Of a DNA stretch of 64,000 bases, positions 9,355 through 18,016 are shown in pieces (the stretch's first letter is position 1; each line of letters starts with the position of its first letter). Made by a program: the position numbers and the translations under genes. The stretch comes from an uncultured Amphritea sp. (GTDB taxonomy: Bacteria > Pseudomonadota > Gammaproteobacteria > Pseudomonadales > Balneatricaceae), in the NCBI RefSeq assembly GCF_937127095.1, contig NZ_CAKZLP010000078.1, forward strand, positions 119,493 through 183,492, written 5' to 3'. The notes below the pieces were generated by a model, which saw nothing but the letters and a program-made list of their open reading frames with translations, was not told the DNA's origin and did no database searches.

Positions 9355-10107
9355 TCAGTGGCCCATCTTCATATGATGGTATTCGCTGATAAGCTGGTCG
9401 CTGCTGGGGAATCCATCGAGTCTGGTCCAGGATTTATCCGAGCTGGCACGCAGGTATGTGACGGGCTCATGGTTCATCTTGCTGCCGCGATAAATATCAA
9501 ACGCTTTTTGCAGAGTAATACTGTCTTCAACCGAGCCGGTGATAAAGATCCAGTTTTCACGTGCCTCGAATTTTTTCGCGTAGCGCTGCAGCGCCTCCGG
9601 CGTATCTGCTTCCGGATCGATTGAGATTGAGATCATAGTGAGATCTTTGGCTTCAGCCAGTTCGCGGTTTACTATCGAGAAGGTTGAGCTCAGAACCGGG
9701 CAGATCGTCGGGCAGGTGGTGAAGATAAAGTTCACCATCATCGGTTTGTCGCTGTTCAGTAGTTTATCAATATCAATAGGTTTTCCATTCTGGTTCAGCA
9801 TCGTTACGGCGGATGCTTTGTAGTCATGACGACTGCGCTCTACTTTGTCTTTAGCGGAAACGTCAGTCATCATCATTTTATGCTGAGCATGTGGATCTTT
9901 GCCCTCAGTGGTCATAATGTGACCCTCATGGGCATTATGATTCATATTATTGTCCATCTTCATCTCCGCCATCATCCTGTGCATCTGATGGGTATCTTCA
10001 TGAGCCTGAAGTGATGAAGTGAACAGGGTTGCTAATGCTACGATTGTCAGCCCTGCTTTAACTGGTTTTGTGAATTGTGATCTTGTGTATTTCCTGTTCA
10101 TGGCCAT
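9355..10107 (-). CDS. Sco1/SenC family copper chaperone with His/Met-rich N-terminus
   Basis: 250 residues with an N-terminal membrane or signal segment (about 17-35). Residues 36-80 are very rich in His and Met (HQMHRMMAEMKMDNNMNHNAH), a likely copper-binding stretch. The thioredoxin-like Sco domain follows, with the CxxxC copper site at Cys132/Cys136 (TTCPTICP) and the third ligand His213 (MNHEPVTYL). Sco proteins insert copper or reduce cysteine sites in cuproenzymes. Here the obvious client is the multicopper-like protein of the neighbouring operon, since no cytochrome oxidase gene is nearby. The 5' end overlaps the pseudo-receiver gene by 50 bases, which implies coupling. Confidence 0.9.
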   Translation of the reverse strand: MAMNRKYTRSQFTKPVKAGLTIVALATLFTSSLQAHEDTHQMHRMMAEMKMDNNMNHNAHEGHIMTTEGKDPHAQHKMMMTDVSAKDKVERSRHDYKASAVTMLNQNGKPIDIDKLLNSDKPMMVNFIFTTCPTICPVLSSTFSIVNRELAEAKDLTMISISIDPEADTPEALQRYAKKFEARENWIFITGSVEDSITLQKAFDIYRGSKMNHEPVTYLRASSDKSWTRLDGFPSSDQLISEYHHMKMGH

Positions 10108-10555
10108 ACTCCCCCGTTGTGTGCCAGTGTGCTGCCAGCGATGAAAATGCCAGCTCCTCTCTCAGGTAATCATTTTCCATGCTCAGACGCTGGAGTCTGA
10201 GCAGTTGTGAAACAGTGATAAGCACTTCTTCCTGGCACAGAGGCTCAATCAGAACGTCGCTTATCTGTTGCATGGATCCGGGGTTGGCTCCTCCAGAGCT
10301 GGCGGTGGCTGATAAAATTCCAATCAGCTTTGCCATTGGTGCTCTTGCTTGCAGTTTATTGATCAGTCTTTGCGCAGACATATGGGGTTGTTTAACAGAA
10401 AATATTATCAGTTGAGGCTGCTTCCGAAGCAAAATCTTCATCGCTGAGTGGCAATCTCTGGCAAAAGACAAGCGGTTGCCGGTAGGCCTGAGCCAGGTAA
10501 ATAATTTCTGCTGGTTAGAGGGTGAGTCATCAATAATCAAAATCGTTGATGTCAT
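10058..10555 (-). CDS. Degenerate response-regulator receiver protein
   Basis: 165 residues with a CheY-like fold: beta1 ILIIDD (acidic pair Asp9/Asp10 kept) and LIIFSVKQPH, where the phosphorylated Asp should be but Ser53 is found. The conserved lysine position reads LIEPL, so the Lys is also lost. It probably cannot be phosphorylated in the normal way and may bind a partner constitutively. No output domain follows, only a helical tail. It is the first gene of the operon with sco and the cytochrome/binding-protein fusion, a sign that the metal/redox genes share regulation with the kinases further right. Confidence 0.75.
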   Translation of the reverse strand: MTSTILIIDDSPSNQQKLFTWLRPTGNRLSFARDCHSAMKILLRKQPQLIIFSVKQPHMSAQRLINKLQARAPMAKLIGILSATASSGGANPGSMQQISDVLIEPLCQEEVLITVSQLLRLQRLSMENDYLREELAFSSLAAHWHTTGEYGHEQEIHKITIHKTS

Positions 10556-10759
10556 ATCACTGTCCCGCCATAGATCTGTCTGTGTTACTGATCATCCCCC
10601 CGAATGATTTACAGTCGTATCGGAACTCCGTTTCGACACCCCTGAGAAAGTTCTTAGTCAGGCATTGAGGCCATGACAATAAGCTATTTACACTGTTTTT
10701 GAGTTCTTATTAAATCCTGTCAGTTGATGTTCACCTGGACAGGGTTAACACCTTCTCCT

Positions 10760-10779
10760 TGTAAGCGTAAATGCTTACA
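10760..10779. promoter_or_regulatory. Perfect inverted repeat, candidate operator
   Basis: TGTAAGC-GTAAAT-GCTTACA: 7-base arms and a 6-base spacer. It abuts the sigma-54-like element, overlapping the expected transcription start of the leftward operon. It could be a regulator site near +1; which protein binds is unknown. Confidence 0.4.
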
Positions 10780-10794
10780 GCAATACTCATTCCT
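10779..10794 (-). promoter_or_regulatory. Candidate sigma-54 promoter of receiver-sco-cytochrome operon
   Basis: Minus strand AGG-AATGAGTA-TTGC-T, with GG-N10-GC spacing and a full TTGC -12 box. The first base of the -24 box is A rather than T. It lies about 225 bases upstream of the start at 10555, giving a long leader. A similarly spaced site precedes the cytochrome operon (30511-30526). Confidence 0.3.
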
Positions 10795-10894
10795 TAAAAT
10801 TCAACTACCTGTTTTTAATGTGATTTTGTTATTAGAATGTAGGATTATCTCCTCTGTTTATCGCAGCTCTGACGTTAAATATCACGCTTGATTA

Positions 10895-12739
10895 TCACTT
10901 TTGAGAAGTAAATTGACTGGTTGATTTTGCTTGTTCAAGCGCGGTGCGAATGTCGGCCAGTGGTAGCGGCTTGGTCATCACGTTACGTACACCCACTGCC
11001 TGTAGTCGGGTAATCAGGTCATGTTTCTGGCCACGTTTATCATTCGCCTGACCGGTCAGTGCGATAATGGTTGTCCGGGCATAACGTTTCAGAATCTCCT
11101 GGCACAGGCTTACACCATCCATATCGCTGATGCGGACCTCTGTGAGAACGATGTCTGGTTGCCAGCTGGCAACTCTGGCCAGCCCTTCGCTGGCAGTCTC
11201 AGTCAGTTCAACAACAAACTCATACTGTTCCAGGTAGGTTTTCAGGTTGGTTGCGAAAGTGTGCTCATCATCAATTACCAGTATTTTGGCGCGTTGGCTT
11301 GATACTGTTGGCAGGATAACGGACACCGTCGTGCCTTCCCCCTCCTGGCTGATCAGATCAATGTGACCGCTGTGGTGCATGGCAATGCGTTGCGCCATCA
11401 TGAGTCCCAGGCCCAGTGCATGCTTTTTATTACTGCTAAAAGGGCGAAACACATTTTTGATCTGCTCCTGGGAAATTCCAATGCCGTTATCGGCAATATC
11501 CAGCCGTAGGTGGTGCTTGTCATGGTTCTGCTGGCGAACAGTGATAATGCCACCGTCAGGCATCGCTTCGAGGCAGTTATCAAGAATGATACCCAGCAGC
11601 TGGCGCAACAGGGCCGGATCTCCGCTAACAGGTGCGTAAGTTTCAAATGGCAGTAATTCAATAACAATGCTCTGGCGATTGGCCTGCTCACTGATTAGTT
11701 GCAGGCTCTCCTCAACCAGCCGATCAAAAACAACCACCTGATTATCAAATCGGGATTCGCTTTCGGTGAACTGGATGAATTCACCGATCCACTCCTGAAG
11801 CCTGTCCACGGACAGGATGATATTCTCTGACATCTTTTCCGCGCTAGTGGGGGAGAGCAGTGCCAGCTCAGCACTGGAACGAATCGATGCCAGCGGGTTG
11901 CGGATACCGTGCGCCATCGCTGATGTCATCTCTCCAATGGTGTCCAGGGCTTCAGACTCAACAATCGCCTGGCGTTGACGTTTCATTGTCTTGCTGGCTT
12001 TGCGCACGATAGAAAACAGCACAATGAACAGAATGCTTCCGGCGATCAGTGCACCAGACCAGATGAATAGTTTAATTTCATACAGGCTGTGAAATAGTTC
12101 GTCTGGGGTTTTGTATAGCTCCACGACTGCGACAACCTTACTCTGATCTGAATTGAACAGGGGGATGTAGATCTCAATGACCTGATCAAGAGAGTTGGCA
12201 AAGTAGGCAAGATCCGTTTTATCGTTTGCATCGTTCAGCTCGTTAATATCTTCCTGTTTGAAGATCAGGTCACCATTAAATGCCCGGGCAAGTTCAGGGT
12301 TATCGGTAAATGACAAACCAATCAGGTTAGGATCGGTCGCCCAGACGACGTCCATATCCGGGGAGTAAATCTTAACCAGCGGCGTGTTGGGTAGTCGACC
12401 GATACGTTGCAAATAGCCAGCCAGCCAGCGTTTATTATTGAGAAAGTCCTCCTGATAGGGGCGGTCAGGCAGTCGTTCTGTTCCGACAGCACTTTGAATG
12501 TACTGCTGGGTCACCCTGGCTTCTTCATGCAGCATGCGCTTAGTCACAATGTTGGTCAGGATCAAAGCACCGACCAGGCTTATCAGGGTGATGGTAATAA
12601 AGCTGAGCAGGGTAAAAGTGCGCAGCAGATCCGATTCACGATCAGGGATCAGACGGTTGTTCTGTGAGCTACTTGAAACCTGTTGTGATGGCAGGTTGCT
12701 CTCCGGATGATCCTGTTCAGTTATCAGCGGCTTATTCAT
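10895..12739 (-). CDS. Membrane hybrid sensor histidine kinase, receiver Asp replaced by Glu
   Basis: 614 residues. Transmembrane segments at about 43-66 and 227-247 flank a periplasmic sensor region of about 160 residues. Then come a HisKA domain with the H-box (AMAHGIRNPLASIRSSAE), an HATPase domain (N-box LDNCLEAM, G-box DNGIG) and a C-terminal receiver (about 488-605). In the receiver the acidic pair, ALTGQ and MTKPL are intact, but the phosphoacceptor position is Glu534 (IVLTEVRI). The receiver may therefore be locked in a phospho-mimic state. The start overlaps the stop of the NtrC-type gene by 4 bases, so both are coupled. By analogy with MnxS/MnxR of P. putida it may sense a periplasmic metal or redox cue; that is inference. 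Confidence 0.88.
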   Translation of the reverse strand: MNKPLITEQDHPESNLPSQQVSSSSQNNRLIPDRESDLLRTFTLLSFITITLISLVGALILTNIVTKRMLHEEARVTQQYIQSAVGTERLPDRPYQEDFLNNKRWLAGYLQRIGRLPNTPLVKIYSPDMDVVWATDPNLIGLSFTDNPELARAFNGDLIFKQEDINELNDANDKTDLAYFANSLDQVIEIYIPLFNSDQSKVVAVVELYKTPDELFHSLYEIKLFIWSGALIAGSILFIVLFSIVRKASKTMKRQRQAIVESEALDTIGEMTSAMAHGIRNPLASIRSSAELALLSPTSAEKMSENIILSVDRLQEWIGEFIQFTESESRFDNQVVVFDRLVEESLQLISEQANRQSIVIELLPFETYAPVSGDPALLRQLLGIILDNCLEAMPDGGIITVRQQNHDKHHLRLDIADNGIGISQEQIKNVFRPFSSNKKHALGLGLMMAQRIAMHHSGHIDLISQEGEGTTVSVILPTVSSQRAKILVIDDEHTFATNLKTYLEQYEFVVELTETASEGLARVASWQPDIVLTEVRISDMDGVSLCQEILKRYARTTIIALTGQANDKRGQKHDLITRLQAVGVRNVMTKPLPLADIRTALEQAKSTSQFTSQK

Positions 12740-14154
12740 TCGTCATTTTCCGCTGCAAGGGGACCGATAACGCCTTTCGATGAGCGGGCAACGTAGCCTT
12801 TTAATCCTAGTTTATCCAGTTGCCGATACAGGGTGGCGGTTGACAGACCGAGTAAGCGGGCGGCAGATTCGCGACAACCTTCAGTGCTTTCAAGCGCAGC
12901 GACAATATGTTGCTGTTTAAATTTTTCTACGGCGGTACTCAGTTCGGAGAGGGCGCCGCTTTCATCTAACTGCAGGTTCGCCAGATCTCCCGCCTGTAGG
13001 GCAAGATCTCTGACCCGGATAGTGTTGTCATCACAGAGTACTGCCGCGCGCTCAAGAATATTTTTCAGCTCACGGACATTCCCTTTCAGTGGTTGGTTCA
13101 TCAGGTGATGAATAACATCGTTATCGATATCCATGATCGGGCGTTTCAGTTCAACTTTTAACCGTGTCAGAATCAGTGTCACCAGTGCAGGTATATCTTC
13201 CATCCGTTCCCGCAATGGCGGAGTTTTAAGGTTAACGACATTGAGTCGATACCAGAGGTCTTCACGGAACTCACCATCAGCTACCATTTTGTCCAGGTCT
13301 CTGTGGGTTGCACAGATAATCCGGGTATCAACCGGAACCGAAGTGTCACTGCCGACTGGATAAACCTGGCTGTCTTCTAAAACCCGTAACAGTTTGCTTT
13401 GAATCTGCAGCGGCATTTCGCCAATTTCATCGAGAAACAGCGTGCCGCCTGAAGCCATACGAAAAGCCCCTTCCCGGGTCTGATTAGCACCGGTAAACGA
13501 GCCTTTGATATGACCGAATAGATAGCTTTCGACCAGGCCTTCGGGAATGGCAGCAACGTTAACCGGAACGAACAGACCGTCAGCGTTTAGTGATTTGGCA
13601 TGTATTGACTGAGCGACCAACTCTTTACCCGTGCCACTTTCACCCTGAATCAGTACGTTAGTATTGGAGATTGCTACTTTGTTGATCAGGCGTCGCAGTT
13701 CACAGATTTGGAGGCTGCTGCCTGCCAGCATCTCAATATTTTCAGAGTCCTGGTGCAGCCGGTTACGCAGGTTGGCATTTTCATTCAATAGTTGTTTGTA
13801 TTGCAGCGCGTTCTCTACTTTGTGCTCAATCTCTTGCAGGGGAAAGGGCTTGATAATGTAGTCATGTGCACCGCTGTGAAATACGTCAAGTGCCGTTTCA
13901 AGTGAGCTGTAAGCGGTCATGACCAGAATGATACTGGAGGGTGCTACCTCTTTGATGTGTTCAATCAACTCCGTGCCGTTGCAATCGGGCAGGCGCATAT
14001 CGCTGAGTACGACATCAAACAAGTGCTCAGTGAGTAATACTTTGGCGGTTGCTTTCGAATTAGCTGAATGTACCTGATAGCCTTTGCTACTCAGAAACTG
14101 GTTCAGGTTTTCATTGAGCACCGGCTCGTCTTCGATAATCAGAATGTCACTCAT
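12736..14154 (-). CDS. NtrC-family sigma-54-dependent response regulator
   Basis: 472 residues. The receiver has phosphoacceptor Asp52 (VVLSDMRLP) and Lys102 (IIKPFP). The AAA+ domain has Walker A GESGTGKE (171-178), and the sigma-54-contacting loop reads GSFTGA (218-223) instead of the usual GAFTGA. A Fis-type helix-turn-helix lies at the C-terminus (AARLLGLSTATLYRQL). It should activate sigma-54 promoters when phosphorylated by one or both flanking kinases. Candidate targets are the -24/-12 sites at 7453, 10779 and 30511. It sits in the same operon as gspEFGHIJK. Confidence 0.93.
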   Translation of the reverse strand: MSDILIIEDEPVLNENLNQFLSSKGYQVHSANSKATAKVLLTEHLFDVVLSDMRLPDCNGTELIEHIKEVAPSSIILVMTAYSSLETALDVFHSGAHDYIIKPFPLQEIEHKVENALQYKQLLNENANLRNRLHQDSENIEMLAGSSLQICELRRLINKVAISNTNVLIQGESGTGKELVAQSIHAKSLNADGLFVPVNVAAIPEGLVESYLFGHIKGSFTGANQTREGAFRMASGGTLFLDEIGEMPLQIQSKLLRVLEDSQVYPVGSDTSVPVDTRIICATHRDLDKMVADGEFREDLWYRLNVVNLKTPPLRERMEDIPALVTLILTRLKVELKRPIMDIDNDVIHHLMNQPLKGNVRELKNILERAAVLCDDNTIRVRDLALQAGDLANLQLDESGALSELSTAVEKFKQQHIVAALESTEGCRESAARLLGLSTATLYRQLDKLGLKGYVARSSKGVIGPLAAENDE

Positions 14155-14182
14155 TGCAAACTCCCTTGGCCTATGTACAGAT

Positions 14183-15244
14183 CTATTCTTCAGAATCTCT
14201 TGCCCTGCAGCAGTGTGCGGGGAAGCTCAGCAATACCTGTGTGCCACCATCGCGGGCTCTGGATATGTTAATTGTGCCCTGATAGCTCTCTACAATCTGG
14301 CGTGTGATCATCAATCCTACGCCCATTCCCCGGTTGTATAGATCGTTTTGAGTCAGCGTTTCAGGGCTTAAATTGCGGCCACTATTGGTAAAGCGCAGGC
14401 TGATTCCTCCGCTATCGGTCGGTGTTACGCTAACATCGATTCGACCCCCTTCTCCCGCCGCTTTAATGGCGTTATCACTGATGTTATCCAGCAGTAGTAA
14501 AAGGTGCTTCTCACTGATATCCAGCAGGGGAGTGCCAGGCTCGACTGAATGATCGATTTCAATCTCCCTGCCCTGGGGACAAAACTTCAGTAGATTCAGT
14601 GTGCTGGGGATAAATTTACTCAGGTCGATACTACGGTCATCAAGGGGCGAACTGTCTTTCATGATGCCGGATAGTTCACGCAGTATGATTCTTATTCTGC
14701 TGATCAGGTCGAGACAGGTACGCAGATCTTTATCGGGTTGTTCCTGCCTACTCTGCATCATTTCCAGTTGGCTGTAGAGGGAGCTGACTGGATTACTTAG
14801 CTCGTGGGTAATACCTGCAGCGGTCATTCCCAGCCGGTAAAGTTTCTCAGGGACATCTCTGAGGGTCTGGTGATTCAGTGACTCGGTTGGCTCTTTGATA
14901 ATAATTACTGCGCCCCGGTCAGGGTGACTGACAGGGTAGATATCAACCTGGACATCGGCATTGTTTTGTTTCAGAAAGATAACCCGTCCTTCCGAGCGTG
15001 TCATCTGCTCTAATGCCCAACGAACACTGCTGGTAATGGTACGGCGCTCGTCCGCTTTACTGCTGATACTGTCTATATCACTGAGATTCCGGCCAATATT
15101 GCAGAGTTTTAAGCCCGTTGCATTGGCGTCAATGATATTCAGGTCGGAGTCAACCATCAGCATCGCATCGTGGCTCTTCTGGAATAGCAGATCCCAACCC
15201 GACAGAGCTCTGTCACCGGATCTACTGTGATCATTCGGTAGCAT
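14183..15244 (-). CDS. Soluble PAS-domain sensor histidine kinase
   Basis: 353 residues with no transmembrane segment. An N-terminal PAS-like domain (about 15-125; AMLMVDSDLNIIDANATGL) is followed by a phosphoacceptor region with His147 (GITHELSNPVSSL) and an HATPase domain (DNISDNAIKA, GVGLMI). It likely phosphorylates the NtrC-type regulator encoded 29 bases downstream, in parallel with the membrane hybrid kinase. Its start overlaps the end of gspK by 14 bases, tying the regulatory genes to the secretion operon. Confidence 0.88.
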   Translation of the reverse strand: MLPNDHSRSGDRALSGWDLLFQKSHDAMLMVDSDLNIIDANATGLKLCNIGRNLSDIDSISSKADERRTITSSVRWALEQMTRSEGRVIFLKQNNADVQVDIYPVSHPDRGAVIIIKEPTESLNHQTLRDVPEKLYRLGMTAAGITHELSNPVSSLYSQLEMMQSRQEQPDKDLRTCLDLISRIRIILRELSGIMKDSSPLDDRSIDLSKFIPSTLNLLKFCPQGREIEIDHSVEPGTPLLDISEKHLLLLLDNISDNAIKAAGEGGRIDVSVTPTDSGGISLRFTNSGRNLSPETLTQNDLYNRGMGVGLMITRQIVESYQGTINISRARDGGTQVLLSFPAHCCRARDSEE

Positions 15245-16121
15245 GACTACCTCCCTGTTCTGGCAGAAGACTTACTGCCATTTCTGTTAATCCGGGAACT
15301 GTGTAATCCCATGCAAGTATGTGAAAAGGTTCTCTTATGTTGCCGGGTTGAAGTGCAATAGTGGAGGACAGCTGCATGCCACTGAAACCCGGCTTTTCGA
15401 CCTGTGAGGATATCTCCAGAAGACGGCTGCTGGCGGCATTAAAAAAGCGGCGGGTCTGATTCGTCGTTATCCCCATCGCCTCTAAAAGCTCGGGTCGGGC
15501 GGCGGCCATATCGATGCTATTCTGTCCGGAGTAGATCGTTACCAATGGCTGTAATTTAAGATAGAGTGCGGTGGTCATACCCATCACCCGCTGTAGCTCA
15601 GCAACACTTTTGAACGGCTGATTGGTGGGCAGAAAAGGATGGTCGGCCTGCAGATAATCGCGCCGTTCAGCGCCATTAAGCCGGACCAGTTCATCGCCAT
15701 CACGCCAGTCAAGAATGCGGTCAGTTATGGTGTCAGCCCACTGGGGATCATCGACTAAACCCTGCATTATCTTGCGCAGTAGCGGGTCAGATATCTGGTT
15801 AATATCGGCTTTACCCGCTTCACTATAGATAGTGCTATAAAGCTTGAAGCCCTCGTAAGTAGGGGGTTCCTCTTCTGTGTTTTCTGAGCCAGGCTGAAGC
15901 TGATGACTTAGCAGGTTGTAGAGGGTCAGGTGAACAGCTGCCTCCGCCGCATAGCGTGCCTGAGCCTGATATAACCACTGCCGTGTTGTATCCGTACTGT
16001 AACGCTGGCTGGCAACCAGACTCCCTGCGAGCAGCGAGAGAATAATGACCACCCAGAGCACACTTAGCAGGGCAACACCGTGCTGTTTTTTCGGAACGTT
16101 ACGGTGAAACTCAGAGCGCAT
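15231..16121 (-). CDS. gspK: T2SS minor pseudopilin GspK
   Basis: 296 residues. A basic leader and hydrophobic pseudopilin helix (HGVALLSVLWVVIILSLLAG, about 14-33) are followed by a large globular part typical of GspK (ILDWRDGDELVRLNGAE and helix-hairpin-helix-like LLEAMGITTNQ). GspK caps the pseudopilus tip with GspI and GspJ. It overlaps gspJ by 11 bases. The processed prepilin sequence lacks the usual Glu5, as is normal for GspK. Confidence 0.9.
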   Translation of the reverse strand: MRSEFHRNVPKKQHGVALLSVLWVVIILSLLAGSLVASQRYSTDTTRQWLYQAQARYAAEAAVHLTLYNLLSHQLQPGSENTEEEPPTYEGFKLYSTIYSEAGKADINQISDPLLRKIMQGLVDDPQWADTITDRILDWRDGDELVRLNGAERRDYLQADHPFLPTNQPFKSVAELQRVMGMTTALYLKLQPLVTIYSGQNSIDMAAARPELLEAMGITTNQTRRFFNAASSRLLEISSQVEKPGFSGMQLSSTIALQPGNIREPFHILAWDYTVPGLTEMAVSLLPEQGGSHATE

Positions 16122-16710
16122 GGCGGTGCCTCCTCGACTCTACAGTCAGTGGCAGCCAGTCGGGCTGTTCTGTATCAGGCTGATAGATACGAATTAACTG
16201 GGGTAGTCTGTCTCTGTAAGGCCAGCGCTCTAACCAGTTTATATCGTTGCCGACGGAATCACTGTATTCAACCTGCAGGGGACTGGTGGTTGCCAGTGTC
16301 AGGTGTTGTTGCAGGTCGGGAGTGTCTGTTCCATAGGGTGTTATCTGAATATCGAGCTCGGCGGGTTCGGTTTTAAGTGTCACGGTGTAACTGTATAAAC
16401 CCGCATCTCCTTGCAGGGGGGAAAGCGTTGAGACAAACGCAATGCTGTCTTCACGGCCGTCAAACTCGATTGGGCTGTTACGCTGCTGATCATTAGTGAT
16501 TAACAGGCAGTTTTGTAATTGTTGACGCAGATGCTGTCGCAGCAGGTATTGCTGCTGTTCGCTATCAGTATGAACAGAGATGGTGTGCCAGCTACGAATA
16601 CCCTGGTAGAAGCTGCCGTACACAACCGCTAGCAGGATGGTGGTGATCACCATCGCCACCAGCATCTCCAGTAGTGTGAAACCGGATGATTGGTATCTCT
16701 GCCGGTTCAT
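16111..16710 (-). CDS. gspJ: T2SS minor pseudopilin GspJ
   Basis: 199 residues beginning with a type IV prepilin leader, SSGFTLLEMLVAMVITTILL; cleavage is expected after the Gly before Phe. Size and position between gspI and gspK fit GspJ. It overlaps gspI by 4 bases (ATGA-type coupling). Confidence 0.9.
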   Translation of the reverse strand: MNRQRYQSSGFTLLEMLVAMVITTILLAVVYGSFYQGIRSWHTISVHTDSEQQQYLLRQHLRQQLQNCLLITNDQQRNSPIEFDGREDSIAFVSTLSPLQGDAGLYSYTVTLKTEPAELDIQITPYGTDTPDLQQHLTLATTSPLQVEYSDSVGNDINWLERWPYRDRLPQLIRIYQPDTEQPDWLPLTVESRRHRHAL

Positions 16711-17093
16711 GAGCGTGCCCCCAACCGCAGGGTTTTTAATACCACCGGATAGTCACTCCGTTCGCCCCAGCTGACCTGAACTTCAATCTGATACAGGATA
16801 AAAGGGTAACGCACTGTTTGCTCAGCGCCGGTCTCCCAGGGTGTGATGCTGGCACGCCAGCGGTATCGGGACTCATGGCCTTCCAGATCATTGCTACGTA
16901 ACGGATCGCTGGCCAGTTGTTCCAGGGTGCTTTCAGCAACCTGAACAGCGTTGCGGTAGTCTGAATTGATCGCCGCACTTTTAGCGGCACCGGAGAACAG
17001 GTTGAGAATCACACCCAGGGTCAGTGCGGCGATCACCATTGCCACCAGTACTTCAAGCAGGGAAAAACCACGCTGCAACTCAGAGGGTTTCAT
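16707..17093 (-). CDS. gspI: T2SS minor pseudopilin GspI
   Basis: 128 residues with prepilin leader QRGFSLLEVLVAMVIAALTL and a short globular domain (VAESTLEQLA typical of GspI). It overlaps gspH by 14 bases and gspJ by 4 bases. Confidence 0.9.
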   Translation of the reverse strand: MKPSELQRGFSLLEVLVAMVIAALTLGVILNLFSGAAKSAAINSDYRNAVQVAESTLEQLASDPLRSNDLEGHESRYRWRASITPWETGAEQTVRYPFILYQIEVQVSWGERSDYPVVLKTLRLGARS

Positions 17094-17529
17094 GGCTCAC
17101 CCCTCCTGTTAACCAGTTAATACTGAACTCTGTCTTTTTATCCTGCCGGGTTAGTTGAAGGATGGCGCCGTTGCTACCCGCGTCAGGTATAAACAGTAGA
17201 TAACCGGTTTCCAGAGGCTGGTGATCTGAGTTAACAAACATTAACTCGCTATCTTCTGGCCAGCTGAACAGTATTTCGCCCGTAGCATTGACCAGACTAC
17301 GGTCGGTGGTTGATAGTTCCAGTCTGACTAGCTGGCCTGTTGCACTGGCTGTGTTACGTGCCTGGTTCAGCGTGGTGGTCAGATCATGCACCTGTTTCTG
17401 AAACTGTGCGCCGGAGAAAGCCGACCCGAAACGGGGGACAACCAGCGCGAGCAACATCCCTGCGATGGCCATAACGACCAGCAGTTCCAGCAGGGTAAAG
17501 CCGGTTTGTTGCTGTGAATGTGGTTGCAC
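17080..17529 (-). CDS. gspH: T2SS pseudopilin GspH
   Basis: 149 residues with prepilin leader QTGFTLLELLVVMAIAGMLL followed by a GspH-type beta-rich domain (LTRQDKKTEFSINWLTGG). It sits between gspG and gspI as in most T2SS operons. Confidence 0.88.
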   Translation of the reverse strand: MQPHSQQQTGFTLLELLVVMAIAGMLLALVVPRFGSAFSGAQFQKQVHDLTTTLNQARNTASATGQLVRLELSTTDRSLVNATGEILFSWPEDSELMFVNSDHQPLETGYLLFIPDAGSNGAILQLTRQDKKTEFSINWLTGGVSHETL

Positions 17530-17573
17530 TATAATCCCCCGATTTTCCTTGTTAGCGACTGTCTCGCATGTGC

Positions 17574-18002
17574 CTATTTCCAGCTGACGATATCTGAGTT
17601 CTCTCCTTCGCCGCCTTCATTGTTATCGGCGCCCAGAGAGAACAGGTCGTATTCGCCATTCTCGCCGGGAAACTTGTAACGGTATTCGTGTCCCCAGGGG
17701 TCCATACGTATGACTTTTTTCTTCAGGTAGGGGCCGTTCCAGCTACTCACGCCTTCCGGTGCATTGATAAGGGCGTCCAGGCTTTGTTCCGTATTGGGGT
17801 AGCTGCCAACTTCGAGACGATAAAGGTCAAGGGCGGCACCCAGTTCCTGAATCTGCAGCATCGCCGTTTTGGTCTTGGAACTGTCCAGGTGTTTTAGCAC
17901 CCGGGGGCCTACCAGACCGGCCAGCAACCCCAGAATGACCAGCACAACCAGAATCTCGAGTAGGGTAAAGCCGCGTTGTGTGTGCGTTGACTTGTTTTTC
18001 AC
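17574..18002 (-). CDS. gspG: T2SS major pseudopilin GspG
   Basis: 142 residues. The classic leader QRGFTLLEILVVLVILGLLA is followed by the conserved GspG core (YRLEVGSYPNTEQSLDAL, WNGPYLKK, DPWGHEYRY) and a calcium-loop C-terminus (DLFSLGADNNEGGEGENSDI). GspG polymerises into the pseudopilus that pushes substrates through the GspD secretin. gspD, gspC and gspL-N are not in this window. Confidence 0.95.
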   Translation of the reverse strand: MKNKSTHTQRGFTLLEILVVLVILGLLAGLVGPRVLKHLDSSKTKTAMLQIQELGAALDLYRLEVGSYPNTEQSLDALINAPEGVSSWNGPYLKKKVIRMDPWGHEYRYKFPGENGEYDLFSLGADNNEGGEGENSDIVSWK

Positions 18003-18016
18003 ATATCTCTCCTTGA

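Larger units (their letters stand above)
10556..10894. other. Intergenic region upstream of the receiver-sco-cytochrome operon
   Basis: A gene-free stretch of about 340 bases between the hybrid kinase stop and the pseudo-receiver start. It holds the sigma-54-like site and the palindrome listed separately. I see no coding ORF and no strong terminator. Confidence 0.5.
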
